A stretch of 64,000 bases of DNA from Archegozetes longisetosus (Eukaryota > Arthropoda > Arachnida > Sarcoptiformes > Trhypochthoniidae). The position numbers were made by a program, and so were the translations under genes. The notes beneath the pieces are model-generated. The model was given only the letters and a program-made list of their open reading frames with translations, did no database searches and was not told the origin of the DNA. The DNA is taken from assembly GCA_018873245.2 (NCBI GenBank), contig JAEMBT020000006.1, positions 14,586,387-14,650,386 of the forward strand, read 5' to 3'. Positions 13,907 to 25,131 of this stretch are shown piece after piece (the first letter of the stretch is position 1; every line of letters starts with the position of its first letter).

Positions 13907-14995
13907 ATGAAATGGTTTCTGGCAAACATTATTTTATTATTAATTTGTCATTTTATTTTAGTAATCTCTGATGATTCGACTCCAGCTCCTGCGTCAGCTA
14001 ATTGTTCTGATACTCCTCAGGCCGACATATCTGTACCCGAATGTCCATATGAGAAAGGAGCTGAAGGCAATTATATTTGTCCTGAAACTAAAAGTGGTGG
14101 AGCTATACCTAAATTGATGCAATACGGCAATAAAATGAGAGCTGAATTCGGGAATATTTGCAAAAGTATGCCTTTTATCTAGTTCTCTCAGTTTTTTTCT
14201 CAGAATTCTAATAAACTGCAAATCAAAGTTAGTCATTAAATCCGTCATATAAACTAAAACCTAACACTAATACTTGATTATTTGATAAGTTTATGTTTAA
14301 TGTGTGAATTCTTTGAGAGTTTGCCTTTAAATAACTAGTTTTAAGGATGATGTAATTTTTACTAAATGTTTTTGCTTGTGATGGCTTACCCGAAGACAGG
14401 CCAAGTCAGGAAAAGCTCCTAAGAATAAAAACCCAATGTGTCGATGTATGCGTTATGCCATGCATTCCGGTATGTAATTCAATCATAATAGGAGTAGTTT
14501 GCATACTTTTCGAAGTTTTCAATTAATAAATTTTATTTTTCGATCCAACAATATAAAAATATAGACAGAAATGAAAGGTTTAGTGACTGAATGTGTAAAA
14601 ATGGAAGATGTTAATAACCCAAGTTTACTCAATATGGATACCTTTTGCGATGAAAAGAGACAGAAAGAGGTACTTTATTGCAATTAATTCGATCCTAGTT
14701 CGAAAAAGTTCATAATTTATTCATTTAACCTTAAAATAGACCAAAGAATGTGGAACTAATCTGTTCAAGAAGAAAAAAAACGAATATATGAAAACTTTTA
14801 ATAAGAAAATTCATGTTATCTGCAAACTGTGTAGCTCTTTTTATGTAAGTATTAAGATCTCTATTCTTTAAGATAGCTCTCCAGTGGAAATCGAATGAAA
14901 ATCAGTTAACGATAATGAGAACTTTGATTAATTTGTGTTTGATTTGATAGAACTGTATGAAGAGAATCATGACTGAAGCAACTCCTGCAAAATGA
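13907..14995 (+). CDS. Secreted cysteine-rich protein, 195 residues, five exons
   Basis: Function unknown. Exons: 13907-14165, 14396-14469, 14565-14669, 14740-14844, 14951-14995. They total 588 bases, exactly 196 codons with the stop, and every junction is GT-AG and in phase. The first 22 residues form a signal peptide (WFLANIILLLICHFILVIS). The mature chain has 13 cysteines spread over all exons (for example residues 33, 46, 58 and 85), short spacer segments, and lysine-rich text in exon 4. Exon 4's donor is a consensus GTAAGT. No domain is recognised; the size and cysteine count recall small extracellular disulphide-rich proteins. The exon 2 acceptor was chosen at 14394-14395 because the alternative at 14398-14399 gives an early stop. 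An AATAAA lies near 15113. Confidence 0.75.
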
Positions 14996-15312
14996 AAATA
15001 TGTGGACTCCGATCTGATATTTGAATGCATAAAATTTGAAATATATTAGAAATCTCATCTTTTATCTCTGCTAAACCAAATTAATCGTAAAATTTTGAAA
15101 ATATTACTCAAATAAAAGCGATTTAACAGTATTTCTGAATTGTTACGTGAATTTTAGGAAAATCGGACTATTTCTTAAGAAAAGTATTAACTTAATTTAG
15201 ATAATAAATAGTATAAATAATAGTTATATAAGGAATAAGTTTCTCAATCTGCGACTTAAGAGAAAATTTGTAGTATGAAGATTCTAATAAGCTTATGATC
15301 TATTCATTTAAA
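14996..15312. other. 3' flank of the cysteine-rich gene
   Basis: Holds the probable 3' untranslated region with an AATAAA signal near 15113. Nothing else is recognised before the transposon boundary. Confidence 0.45.
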
Positions 15313-15744
15313 TAGTGAAGAGCATTGGCCTAGGACCTGAGCTACTATAAGCGCAGTTCAGAATTGTTGACAATTGAGTTGCTCTTCGTCAAATTTAGTT
15401 GCGTTTGTGCTTAGAAGCTCAGGTCCAAGCTGTGAGCTGCGCTGCTGAGCTTATGCTAAAAACTTAAAATAATGAGTAGTAATCTTCATTAACAAGTATT
15501 TATTTCAAGTTATAATGAGGTATTTGTGCAAAAAATTCATTAATTTTGATCGAAAAGTTTGAGGAATAAATTCCAACTTCGACATCGGTGTCACTTATCT
15601 ATAATTGTGAGTCACCTAATTGTATTTCACTTTCTTGTGAAGATACTCTGATAACAGTTTCAAACAGTAATTTTCAAAGATTATTTGATATTATCTTATT
15701 TTCGAATATTAAGAGATTTAAGCAATGAATAGGAATAATATTAT

Positions 15745-16271
15745 TGCAGAGGTTTTATTTGAATTTGTTCTCTGCTGAGTTCGACAATTTAAACTTACAC
15801 ACAGTTTTAAAGAAAATCAAAAGTTTATTTATGAAAAGAAAGGTTTATACAAATTAAAAGATTTGAGTATTGAAAAGTTTGGATTTTTAAATACACACTA
15901 TTACTGTAAGTGTTGGTTACTTTCAGAGATCACTGAATCTGAAGTTTGGGAAGTGAAGAGTAAGAGTCTCTTCACTCTTTTATATAGGGCCAGGAGCTGT
16001 TGATGTATCAATGGAAAATTTCCTAGAAATATCTATTGTTGATCACTAACTGACCAACTACTAATTGAGGACACGTTGGTGACCTCGTTACTCTTTTAGA
16101 AGATTTTCTTTAGAATTCGTATTTGAAGAAAAGAGGACACAAACAACCCTGTCCCACATCCAGTGGTCAGTTTGTGCCCTTAGGCTACAATGATAGGCAA
16201 GAAAGTAGTGTATTGTTTAAATGACCTGAATACTGCGAGATCGAAAACAAAGATCTGTTTTTGATCTCACA
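15745..16271. mobile_element. Solo LTR, nested in hAT copy A
   Basis: Starts TG and ends TTGATCTCACA, with TTAT duplicated at both sides (15741-15744, 16272-16275). It interrupts sequence that is continuous in copy B. A TATATAGGG box at about 15981 follows GGGAAGTGAAGAG, as in an LTR promoter. The same TGATCACTAACTGACCAAC and TTTGATCTCACA stretches recur in the copy at 36732-37181. No internal retrotransposon genes are present. Confidence 0.7.
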
Positions 16272-16477
16272 TTATTTTTAAGTCTTAACGCCATCACTAA
16301 TTCTCTCTTTAAATAAACAGCTATTGCATTAAACTTCAGTTTAAAGTGAAATTTATTTTGAAAACAGTAATTCACAATTCAAGAACACATCTTTCAATTC
16401 GATAGATGTAATTTAATATCCATTTTGCTAACATATGAGAGGCAGTTCAATATTCATTACTATTTTACAGTTAATAC

Positions 16478-17142
16478 TACGGATGCCACCTTTTAGCTGA
16501 TCCTAATAGGGACAAAAAAGTGAAAAGGGGGACCAAAGCACACTTTTTATGAAAAATTTCATAATGCATAGAGGGAATAAAGTATAATTTTTGCAGATAA
16601 ATACTTTATTTATCATGAACTTAAACAAATTGAAGTTAAAATAACCCACGAAATAAATAGTATAAGCTTGAGCATAAGTCTTTTTCGAAATCAAATTAAA
16701 GTATGAAAGGAAGAGTTAAGTAAAGTTTTGGGTATGCAATTCTCTGAGTAATTTGAAGGTTAAACATACAGTTTTGATAGAGTTAGAGATTAATTGCTTG
16801 TGCTTCCTGTCAGTTTCAGTTCAGTTTTAAGATTTAATACTTTATATTTGCATTCAATGCCATTCTCAGTATTTAAACTTTCAGTTCTTAATTCATTTTG
16901 AAGCCATTGGGACTTCGCATTAACAATAACTTTATTTCGACAATTATTTATTGACGAATACTAGAGTTTCTTATAAATTCGATGAACTTTTTTAAAGATA
17001 ATTTAGATAAGAATTAAGTTTCATAACCTTTAAGGAAAATAAGTAAACTTCAGCTCATTCCGTAGTTTATACTTTGCCGGGATACGGACAAACCTCTTTA
17101 TTCCAGGACTGTCCAGGCGAAACCGGAACGGGTGGCACCGTA
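16478..17142. mobile_element. Terminal-inverted-repeat element nested in hAT copy A
   Basis: Ends TACGGATGCCACC and GGTGGCACCGTA are inverted with one gap. Flanks GTTAATAC and CTTAATAA match at six of eight positions, a worn 8-bp duplication. The 665 bp interrupt sequence that is continuous in copy B. A weak 63-codon minus-strand frame inside shows no family. Confidence 0.65.
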
Positions 17143-17292
17143 CTTAATAATATTTTTACTTTATTAAATAAATCGACTTCAAATGAGTCAAGTTCCAAGC
17201 TCGAGTTTACAAGCTCGAAGACAGCTAAAGTTGAACCTCAAGCGTAGCGCGGTTCAGCTCACAGCTAGCTTATACCCTTCACTACACTTAAA

Positions 17293-17776
17293 TTCAGTGA
17301 CTGATTTATTATTTGACTTTTTAGTGGTGCGTTGATGCGAAAATATAAACGTTTAAACAAGAGTCTGAATCCGAGTTAATCTTATTTAATAATCACTGAC
17401 GTAGCCAACAATATCGTTTTAAGGGGGCTAAAAGTCTGAAATTTTTCAGCCGAGATAAGGCTTTATCGAATCTAGGGTTACCTAATCTTGTAGAGCTCAA
17501 ATCGGAAAAAATTATCGAAGGGTCCTCCTTTTGAGCTTTTCTTAGTTTTAAAATTTACTTATAGTACTCGATGAATATAAAAAGCTACAAAAGGAGTATG
17601 CCTAAAACCCTCAGACTCTGACTTATCAACATCCCCTAACGGTGACCCACCTAAGTTGTAACCTAAGACAAGACATTAAATTTAACGAAAGGACTTTTGA
17701 GATAGGTGAATCACTTAGTAAATTACAGGCTAAAAACCAATGAAATATAACTAGTGAATCCGAAGTGCATCCAAAC
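17293..17776. other. Spacer between hAT elements
   Basis: At 17394-17440 there is CACTGACGTAGCCAAC followed by GGGGGCTAAAAG, closely related to 7979-8030, so probably one end of an old DNA transposon. No second end is clear. Confidence 0.4.
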
Positions 17777-18282
17777 TAGAGTGACCACATGTCCTCCTTT
17801 AGGGAGGACAGTCCTCTTTTGACCAACTTTGTCCTCTGTCCTTCCTGGGATCAGAGGAGGATAATACAATGTCCTCCTTTACAAAAGGCATTAAAATTTC
17901 CTGAGACTGTAATTATTTCTTATGTTTTGTATACAAAAATCAAATTATGCCCTTATCGTAGTCAAAGACAGTATAATTTCGCATATATATATACATTATA
18001 AAGGGAACAATTAGGAGGTTTATACATAAGTATAGTGTAATCATACGTTTGACTTATCAAATACATGTGACGTAGTTATAAAAATTTTAATCAGAACAAT
18101 CCCTCTTTTTAGTTGTGAATCACAATGTCTCAGAAGAGGAGAAAAAGAATATAAGAAGTATTCATTTAGACACAAATTGTATTAAACTAAATAATCTGAA
18201 TAGAAAATAGAAATGTCCTCCTCTGTCCTCCTTTTCGATTTCTTAAGTCCTCCCGTATAGCAGCTATGACATGGTCACTCTA
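17777..18282. mobile_element. hAT miniature element with GTGACCA ends, 506 bp
   Basis: Begins TAGAGTGACCACATGTCC and ends ATGACATGGTCACTCTA. It is flanked by a perfect 8-bp duplication ATCCAAAC (17769-17776 and 18283-18290). The interior is rich in GTCCTCCT repeats near both ends. A chance 70-codon frame is not a gene. The end closely resembles that of the transposase-bearing copy at 62163. Confidence 0.9.
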
Positions 18283-18299
18283 ATCCAAACTCATTTTGC

Positions 18300-18870
18300 A
18301 TGTATGGATGCAGTTCGATGGTTACCAAGCTGTATAGTAGCATTGGCATACTCACCGGGGTCTTCCGCAGACTCTTCTCTAAGAAGATAAAATGTCTTCC
18401 GACAATTGTCACAAATAAAATCACCGGGACCTATTTTACGAACACCAGGTCGGGCCGACCTCGCTTTGCCAAGAACCACGATCTTGCCTCTTGAACAGAG
18501 GCTAAGAGTTCGGCCTTTCTGCAACGGAGAGCGACATCTTCTTTTTCTGAAGATAAGAGTCGTATTCGGCGCATTCATATTTTATACTGGTAGTTGTACT
18601 CTCCTGGAGACAGGTAGCAACTCAAGATGGGCTAGATGCTCGATAGAGGGACTGCAACCGACTTGTCACTGGAGATCCTCCGTCTAAGACCCCAGCGCGG
18701 ACTTTATTTGTTTTGAGGGATCGCCCGAGACCCCCTAACGCTAACGGATACCATGGCTGCAAAATGCAACCTGGAGCACTTAGCCAGGCCTCTTAAGAGA
18801 CCTGTTGCCTGCTGGCACCACCGGGAGGTAACTCTACTCTCAACCGCTGGCCCGTTTCCATCCTACCAAA
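18300..18870 (-). other. GC-rich island with zinc-knuckle-like frame, probable transposon fragment
   Basis: About 550 bases with clearly higher GC content than the surroundings. The minus-strand frame 18578-18291 reads through 95 codons and includes GDFICDNCRKTFYLL, a CxxC pair followed by aromatic and basic residues. The rest is rich in short GC motifs but has no long frame. It starts directly after the 17777-18282 element's duplication. Fragment of a mobile element or host gene; family not recognised. Confidence 0.4.
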
Positions 18871-19517
18871 ACCTACTTGTTTTTGGCTATAACTACTGAA
18901 TAGATTCATTAACCGACAAAATTCCTTTTATTTCTGAAGTAGGTCTTGATACTATATAATATCTGGTGTGTTCTGTTAGGGGATCCGCTTAGGCCATTTT
19001 GGGTATACTCTTTGCAACTGTGAAATTAATTACATTTATTCTGTGATTTTGCAGCATTGAATAGCTTGAGTAATTTTTCAACGCGATTGTTAAGATCTGA
19101 ACAAGCAATTTCAATAGCTTAAAGTTAGTGGTCCGTATTTCCAGAGCTTTTAATTTTGAGATTTTACTAGAGTACTACCAATTGAGATCGAGTGATTTTG
19201 GGGTCCGAAACGTCTCGAAAACCTTGTTATGCATTTTTCGTTCAAACGAATGCTCACTAGTCAAGACTTTTATAATTAAAAAACTATTTGATTAAGTTTT
19301 ATGTCAATTGTTTGACAACTAAATGAATGAATGCCTCAAATTAGTTATAGTTATATTTTATAATATAGTTATTTGAATATTTTTACATCACCTGATAATA
19401 TATTATTGACATTGCTTTCAAACAAGTAGTAACTTTTTGATTAAATGGATAAATATTGTTTGTTTAATAGTTCATCAATGTATATAGACTTTTAGAATGA
19501 AATATTTTATTCAGTGC
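18871..19517. other. Intergenic, nothing recognised
   Basis: AT-rich DNA between the GC-rich island and the next hAT miniature element. No gene or repeat boundary can be supported. Confidence 0.4.
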
Positions 19518-19909
19518 TAGGGTGACCAAGTCAAAAAATGTTGAATGCTGGTCAAAAATGATTGGCTTCTTTATAAAATATTTTTTGAAAGTTTTAATTT
19601 ATTTGAAATTTAAAATAAAAATTGTTCGAAATAGAACTAAAGATTTGATTGAAATATTTAGTTATATGACCACACAATGAAAACAAGGTCTACCGATAAA
19701 TGGATTAAAATTTTTTTAATTAAAAGAATTCCATATATTTTAAGATAAGAAACTTGTTAACAATAAAATTTAATTATTTGCATTAAACAAAAACATACAG
19801 TAGTTTTTTAAGATAAAACTTAAATGGGATATTTTCTACATGCGGGATGCGAGACCCAACTCTTAATTGTGGGAAAATCCCGTACAATGCGGGACACTTG
19901 GCCGACCTA
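19518..19909. mobile_element. hAT miniature element with GTGACCA-type ends, 392 bp
   Basis: Begins TAGGGTGACCAAGTC and ends ACACTTGGCCGACCTA. Flanks TTCAGTGC and TTCATTAC agree at six of eight positions, a worn 8-bp duplication. Repeats of GGGA and GTCAAAAAATG lie near the ends. No coding capacity. Confidence 0.75.
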
Positions 19910-19920
19910 TTCATTACTTT

Positions 19921-20160
19921 TGGGTGATTTTTTGCTCTAAAATTTCTGCAAAAGATAAAGTTTAAGACAAAGTTAAGAAGAACCACAATTTAATTAGTAT
20001 TTAGAAATGAAATTGTATATTTACTGAAATTAGATTTAAGTTAAGAATCATAGACTAAAGGTTTAAAAATTTCATTTCTAAATACTAATTAAATTGTGGT
20101 TCTTCTTAACTTTGTCTTAAACTTTATCTTTTCCAGAAATTTTAGATCAAAAATTGCTCG
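19921..20160. repeat. Near-perfect long hairpin
   Basis: An arm of about 90 bases at 19921-20011 (containing AAGTTAAGAAGAACCACAAT) is repeated inverted at 20069-20160 with only a few mismatches. The loop is about 57 bases. It starts a few bases after the 19518-19909 element. Such similarity between arms points to a recent origin. Transcription would give a long double-stranded stem. Confidence 0.85.
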
Positions 20161-20666
20161 TTAGGTATATTATGACTACATTGATTACAACTACATCTTT
20201 AGCTTACATGATGTCTGTATAGCAGGAATTAACTTAAATTTTAATGAATGTCAAGTCTAATAGCTTTGGCAACGAGTTCTTGTATTACTTTAATGGTTTT
20301 TCCAAATGTTATCGCGTGACACTTGAAAACGTACTTTTAGCGATCTAATAACTTTGGTGAAGGGTACTTGTATTGTTTTAATGGTATTTTCAATAGTCGT
20401 TACCTGATACTTGAATACATGCGCTCCTATAAAACACTAGCATCTAAGTAAACTATTATTCAATATTTGTCATTTACACTTCAAGCTTGAATCTAACTTT
20501 GATACTCTAGAAACTTATTTCTAAACATTGAATTAGATTGAAAGCTTTAATAACTAGTTTGCTTTAAGTCTTGCAGTTGTTAATAAACTTTCAAGTTTCC
20601 AATTTATATGCATATCATTCAATATATTATTTTCAAGTTTGTCAAAATATTTGAAGCTTTGAAATC

Positions 20667-23600
20667 ATGTATAACGACATCAACAACTGTGTTTACCTGA
20701 CCACGGATAGCGATACAGTATATTGGGGCAGTAACTCGACTAACCTGACAATTAAAGTACAGCCAAACTTATGGCCACCAATTCTCGTATACAATGAAGA
20801 AATGGTAAAGTCAGGCAATTCTTCAATACTTCACTATGAATGGTGTGGACCTTTTATTGTGGTGCTAAAGTTGTTTGCGAGATACATTAATGCTAAGTAT
20901 GAAATGTCTTACTGAGATAACTTACTTTAAAGTTATGAGTTGTTTAGACCATCATTTTAAAATAAGGCTTTAAAATTACGAATATCAATATTGATAATCT
21001 AAGTTCGATTTTTTAGTATTAGAAAATGTATCTAGATGAATATAAGTGGTGATGAGTTTTCATTTAATCATTGCTCGCTATTGTTATTACCCATGATCTT
21101 TAGTTAAACTCAGCACAAATACTATCAAGTAGAACACTAGTATTGCGAGATTTCATTAGAGATTATCAACCGATTTAGCTAAGTTTTCTTGGTTAGATTA
21201 AGTAAACATATATATAATTATTGTATTCAAATGAATTAGTGAGGGCATTTGATTTTGGTTAAAGCTTTGAAAATGTCGAAGTAACATTCAAGGTTGAAGC
21301 CTATACGAGAAGTCACAGAATTCGAATAATGGTATGATTGCAAAGTTTTCAGTAAGATGAATTCAACTATTCATGATTTAGCATCTTCAGAACTCAGATA
21401 AAAATAAGGTGTATGTGCATAAGTACTAATTCTATGTATACTAAAATTTGCACATTGGTACTTTTACTCTCAGTCATTTCTATAACCATCACAAAGCCTT
21501 TTGTTCATGTCTTGAAGTGCTTTACTTTGTGCTTAGATACCAAACGTCAAAGTTCCCGAGGCACTTGTCCAAGACAGTTATAGCGAATATGCAAACTGCC
21601 GAAGCCCATCAACCTTCTCAAAAATATTCTTGGGTCAAGTGCATTCTATATAAAAATATTCAAGCTTGAGCCGAATCAAGTTTCCCCTAATGGTTACTCA
21701 GTTTCTCAGAAATGTCAAAGAATCAGTTCACAAGAGTTATGAAGTGTAGAAAAGACTGTACGATGAAATACTAATTTTCTGTAAATTTTGGTGATTCTGG
21801 GGCTAGTCCTTTTTAATTCAGGTACAACTTTACCCTCTTAAATCGTAAGGTGGTGACTAGAATATCATTGATTTTGTCTTGATAAGTACTCCACAATCTT
21901 ATTCTGATTTAGATTCTATGACTACTCGTTAATGCTCTGACTGTAAAGTGTGTTTTGATCAGGAAACTTTTTGCAGTAATGTATGATTTATTATATCAGT
22001 TTATTCAATTGCACGTACAATAGTGACAGAGTACTTCGACTAAAATATTTTGTGATTCATAGTTTTTATGACTCTAATATTCAAGGAATTGAATATCACT
22101 CAATTAAAAGACTATTTTATTTAAAATAAATATTTTACCATTACCTCGCTTTGAGCAGTTAATCCTTATCAATCCTAAATTTGATTCGAAAACATTAAAT
22201 ACGGACATTATCGATTCCTAAAAGATTGATTTAAAATATGAATATACTGACTATTTTGAAATCTTTCTAAAATAGTGTCAAAATCCTGTCTCAAGTGAAA
22301 GACTTTAGTCGGTACGCATCGGATATGTTCAACAAGAGTATAGATGATTGGCCTGATTTGATTCTCTTTCCTTATTGTCCAATTCCTTTCATGGATAATT
22401 CAAGAAATGATATTAACATTAAGTTATCGCGTTCTATTGGATTCCTCGAAAGATCTTCGATATTGAGCAAAACACAAAAACGTGAATTCAGCATTCAATA
22501 TAATTATTAGATTTTTTAAAATAAAATAAACATTAGGTTGTCCGGATCAAAGTGACACAGACTTATGGTGGTGCATCTTGGGGCTACAGGATGAAATTGA
22601 TCGCCATTTCGGATTTGTGTTTACTGATTCTTGATTTGTGAAACGAGTCGAGTCAATCTTTTCGGATCAATTATGAACAGACAAGAGTTGGTCAACTATG
22701 TTAATGATTACGAGCAGCGAAGTCTCATGAAAAACAGAGTTGATTAACTCCCGTCTGTCCATAATTGATCCGAAAAGTTGGTTCGTTTCACAGAGTGAGA
22801 AGTGGTGAATGCAAGTCCGGGATGGCTACTAATTCTATTTCGTGGTTTCCGGGATACGCCACTGTATGTCTGTGATCCGGAAAACCTAGCCAAACCAAAA
22901 ACTATAATTTAATACTTTTAATTTGAATTTCATTTTAACAGATTTAAGGCCACTATTTGATTACTTCAACTGCTATGATATTGAGGTCTATTATTACATT
23001 ATGTTATCTCTGCTCGCATTTGGATTTCTGTTCGCTGCTAGAAACCGAAGTTTATCATCATTGTTCTCAGTACTTTGGGACTTTGTGTCTGTTATTCTTT
23101 CGGATATTATTTCTCGAAGAATAGTTGGTGGTTTCTATCGAGTAATGGCTGCACTGTGGCTTTTATGTTCTCTTGTACTATTGACTGGATTTGCTGCTGG
23201 GCTATGGAATTTCATGATACATAAGGATATGATCGATAGAATCGATTCATGGGATGACTTGCACACTAAACCTCAGTGGAAGAAAACGAAAATTTATTCG
23301 CCATATTATTTCGAAATGAGTGAATTCACTATTAGCGATTCATCACCAATGGCTTCAGATTTCAAGAAGAGATCATTTATGCTTGATCCGTTTAAGTTTT
23401 TCCTCAATGATAAAACCTTCGAAAACCTGGTGCAAAAGATAATTAATGAAGACGCAATTCTCAGTTTGGATAATCTTTTATTGTATTACTTCAAAGTCAA
23501 GTTTAAAGACAAGTTTAAACTTTTCGGTTCAGAAGGATTTGATTATCACATATCGAAGTCAGGCTTTGGAGCAATACCTTATTTCATTTTATTCAATCCT

Positions 23601-24023
23601 TGGTCTGACCCAAAGCTTATCAATAAATTTAACACTCTGTAAGTTAAAAATCGAGATTTACTTCGCATAACAATATTTTTTACTTTAAGCATGATCCGCT
23701 TAATTGATATGGGTATTTATGAATATGAGGTTCTTAAATCCCTTAGACTTGATGGATATGGACCTGATATTAACACTGAAGTTGACACAGAAGCCTATGA
23801 ATTCGGAGCCATCACCTTGAAGCAAATGAAAGGAGTTTTCATTGGGATTCTGATTTGTCATACTTTCAATATATTCGTTTTCCTAATGGAATTATTGACT
23901 TATCACTATTTGAACAGAATATGTACTTTTGTCTCACAAGTGTTGCATAATTCTCGTGCTATATCATACTTATTGGAACTTTACTATTTCTATATCAATT
24001 TGAATAGAGTTAATCCTCAATAA
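20667..24023 (+). CDS. Ionotropic-receptor-like (iGluR/IR family) channel
   Basis: Probable ligand-gated cation channel of the chemosensory IR group, in the plasma membrane. Exons 20667-20896, 22309-22481, 22942-23638 and 23690-24023 join in phase (2, 1, 2) to give 477 residues. Exon 1 has WPPILVYNEE and WCGPFIVVLKLFARYI, matching the start of an IR ligand-binding lobe. Exon 3 has M1 (YYYIMLSLLAFGFLFA), a pore loop region (LFSVLWDFVSVIL) and M3 (YRVMAALWLLCSLVLLTGFA) with the family's R-x-W-x-L pattern. Exon 4 has M4 (GVFIGILICHTFNIFVFLMEL). The classical SYTANLAAF of M3 is altered to FAAGLWNF, as in divergent IRs. Exon 2 uses a weaker donor (GTGAAT). The N-terminal lobe is short, so more exons may be missed. 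A partial duplicate of exon 1 lies at 41038. Confidence 0.75.
20897..22308 (+). other. Receptor intron 1
   Basis: Donor GTATGA at 20897, acceptor TTTAG ending at 22308. Parts of its 5' half are shared with the duplicate at 41250-41570 (for example ATTGCTCGCTATT). Small open frames inside show no family. Confidence 0.6.
22534..22888. mobile_element. Foldback-type element in receptor intron 2
   Basis: Ends TAGGTTGTCCGGATCA and TGATCCGGAAAACCTA are inverted. Inside, CTTTTCGGATCAATTATG near 22658 is repeated inverted near 22759 (CATAATTGATCCGAAAAG). It lies wholly between exon 2 and exon 3, so splicing should remove it. No clear target duplication was found. Confidence 0.65.
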
Positions 24024-24550
24024 CTAGGATTTAAGTTTCATCTTATATTTAGTAGAGCATTTTATCTAAGCATTTTATCAAACACTTATTCAAAATACAG
24101 TTATATAAACATGATGAGTTCCTAAACCACTTTCTGGTCCTACACTCGATGTCTATAGTTCAGATGGATTGTAACCAAGTTATCATAACCTTGTTTATTC
24201 ATCGGTTAGTTAAAAAATGTTTAAGCAAATTTTATTTTGAATTACAGTATACCTTCTCATTTAATTTACTTAGCGTTAGATTTATGTGGACTAATTAAGC
24301 AGATGTCTTAGTGCTTGAGAATTTATATAATTTTTAAACTTTACTTTATTTATTTCTCATACCACTATATCTATATTATTAGACATTTCAATGTCTTACT
24401 CTAGCACTTCGCACAAATTGAGGTCTAGTCGAAACAGATTTGAATTCAACTGGTAAAAATTGAGTTATGCCTGTTCATACCATGAATTGATTTGATTTTA
24501 AATCGCGTCGAGCTTGCATAAAAGCTCAAATCAACTATTAATGGATTACA
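24024..24550. other. 3' flank of the receptor gene
   Basis: AT-rich sequence after the receptor stop. Nothing is recognised. Confidence 0.4.
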
Positions 24551-24551
24551 T

Positions 24552-24775
24552 AAGTTCTCAAGTATTCCATGTGTTACGTGTATACTCCAGTAAGTTCTAG
24601 AGTATTCCATGAATTACTAGAATTCTTTAATATGTTTTGGAATATTCCACAAGTTCCTAGAGTATTCTAGTGAAACTAGTATATTCCGTGGGCTTCTAGG
24701 AGTTTTAGCAAACTCTAGAATATTCCATATCTTTATAGAATACCCTACAGATTTCTAGAATGCTATAAAAAGCTC
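24552..24775. repeat. Degenerate 20-bp tandem repeat with TTCnnGAAnnTTC-like cores
   Basis: About ten diverged units spaced near 20 bp share a TTCTAGAGTATTCCATG-like core (starts near 24554, 24594, 24618, 24636, 24654, 24674, 24694, 24713, 24735, 24753). Several contain GAAnnTTC, and CTAGAATATTCC and TTCTAGAAT occur. These resemble heat-shock-element triplets, though alternation of two half-sites alone can produce them. Confidence 0.65.
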
Positions 24776-24965
24776 CAGGACGTCGAAATCACGAAACATT
24801 TTTACAGCTCAAAATGAATTCAAATCTCTCAAACCTATTTGAATTATACCCTTACTCGACTTGGACTCGATCGACTGCGTTCGAGTCTAATCTTCTAGAG
24901 ATTTGGACTCGAAAAATTGAATCAATTTGAGAAATTGCTCTAATTCACTCGAATCGTGTGTAGCA

Positions 24966-25130
24966 CTAGTTGCGGAACAAAGCTTTTCACTGAGGGACTG
25001 TCTCGCACAATGAGGGATGTCTGGTTACCCCTTCATTGATATATACCAGGTCTCACAATAGTTGCTGGAAGTGTTCCTTGTATTTAGGTTTAACCAAATT
25101 TTCTGCTTAATTCTTAGAAATTACGTAAGT
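24966..25130. repeat. Dispersed repeat R, copy 1
   Basis: Matches 29006-29168 in the same orientation, sharing GATATATACCAGGTCTCACA and AATAGTTGCTGGAAG, then TTTAACCAAATTTTCTGC. The DUF4817-type mini-element follows immediately at its right edge. Family not recognised. Confidence 0.7.
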
Positions 25131-25131
25131 A

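Larger units (their letters stand above)
15313..17284. mobile_element. hAT-type non-autonomous element, copy A, with two nested insertions
   Basis: Begins TAGTGAAGAGCATTGG and ends CTTATACCCTTCACTA, an inverted pair. Flanks are CATTTAAA at 15305-15312 and CACTTAAA at 17285-17292, an 8-bp target duplication with one change, which is the hAT signature. The body matches copy B at 42494-43382: GAGCTGCGCTGCTGAGCTTAT and related stretches are shared. Copy A is longer because a solo LTR (15745-16271) and another element (16478-17142) sit inside it. No transposase is encoded. Confidence 0.85.

Noticed and set aside
13907..14182. Single-exon 91-codon gene
   Set aside because: The last codons run past a good GT donor at 14166; four further in-phase exons extend it to 195 residues.
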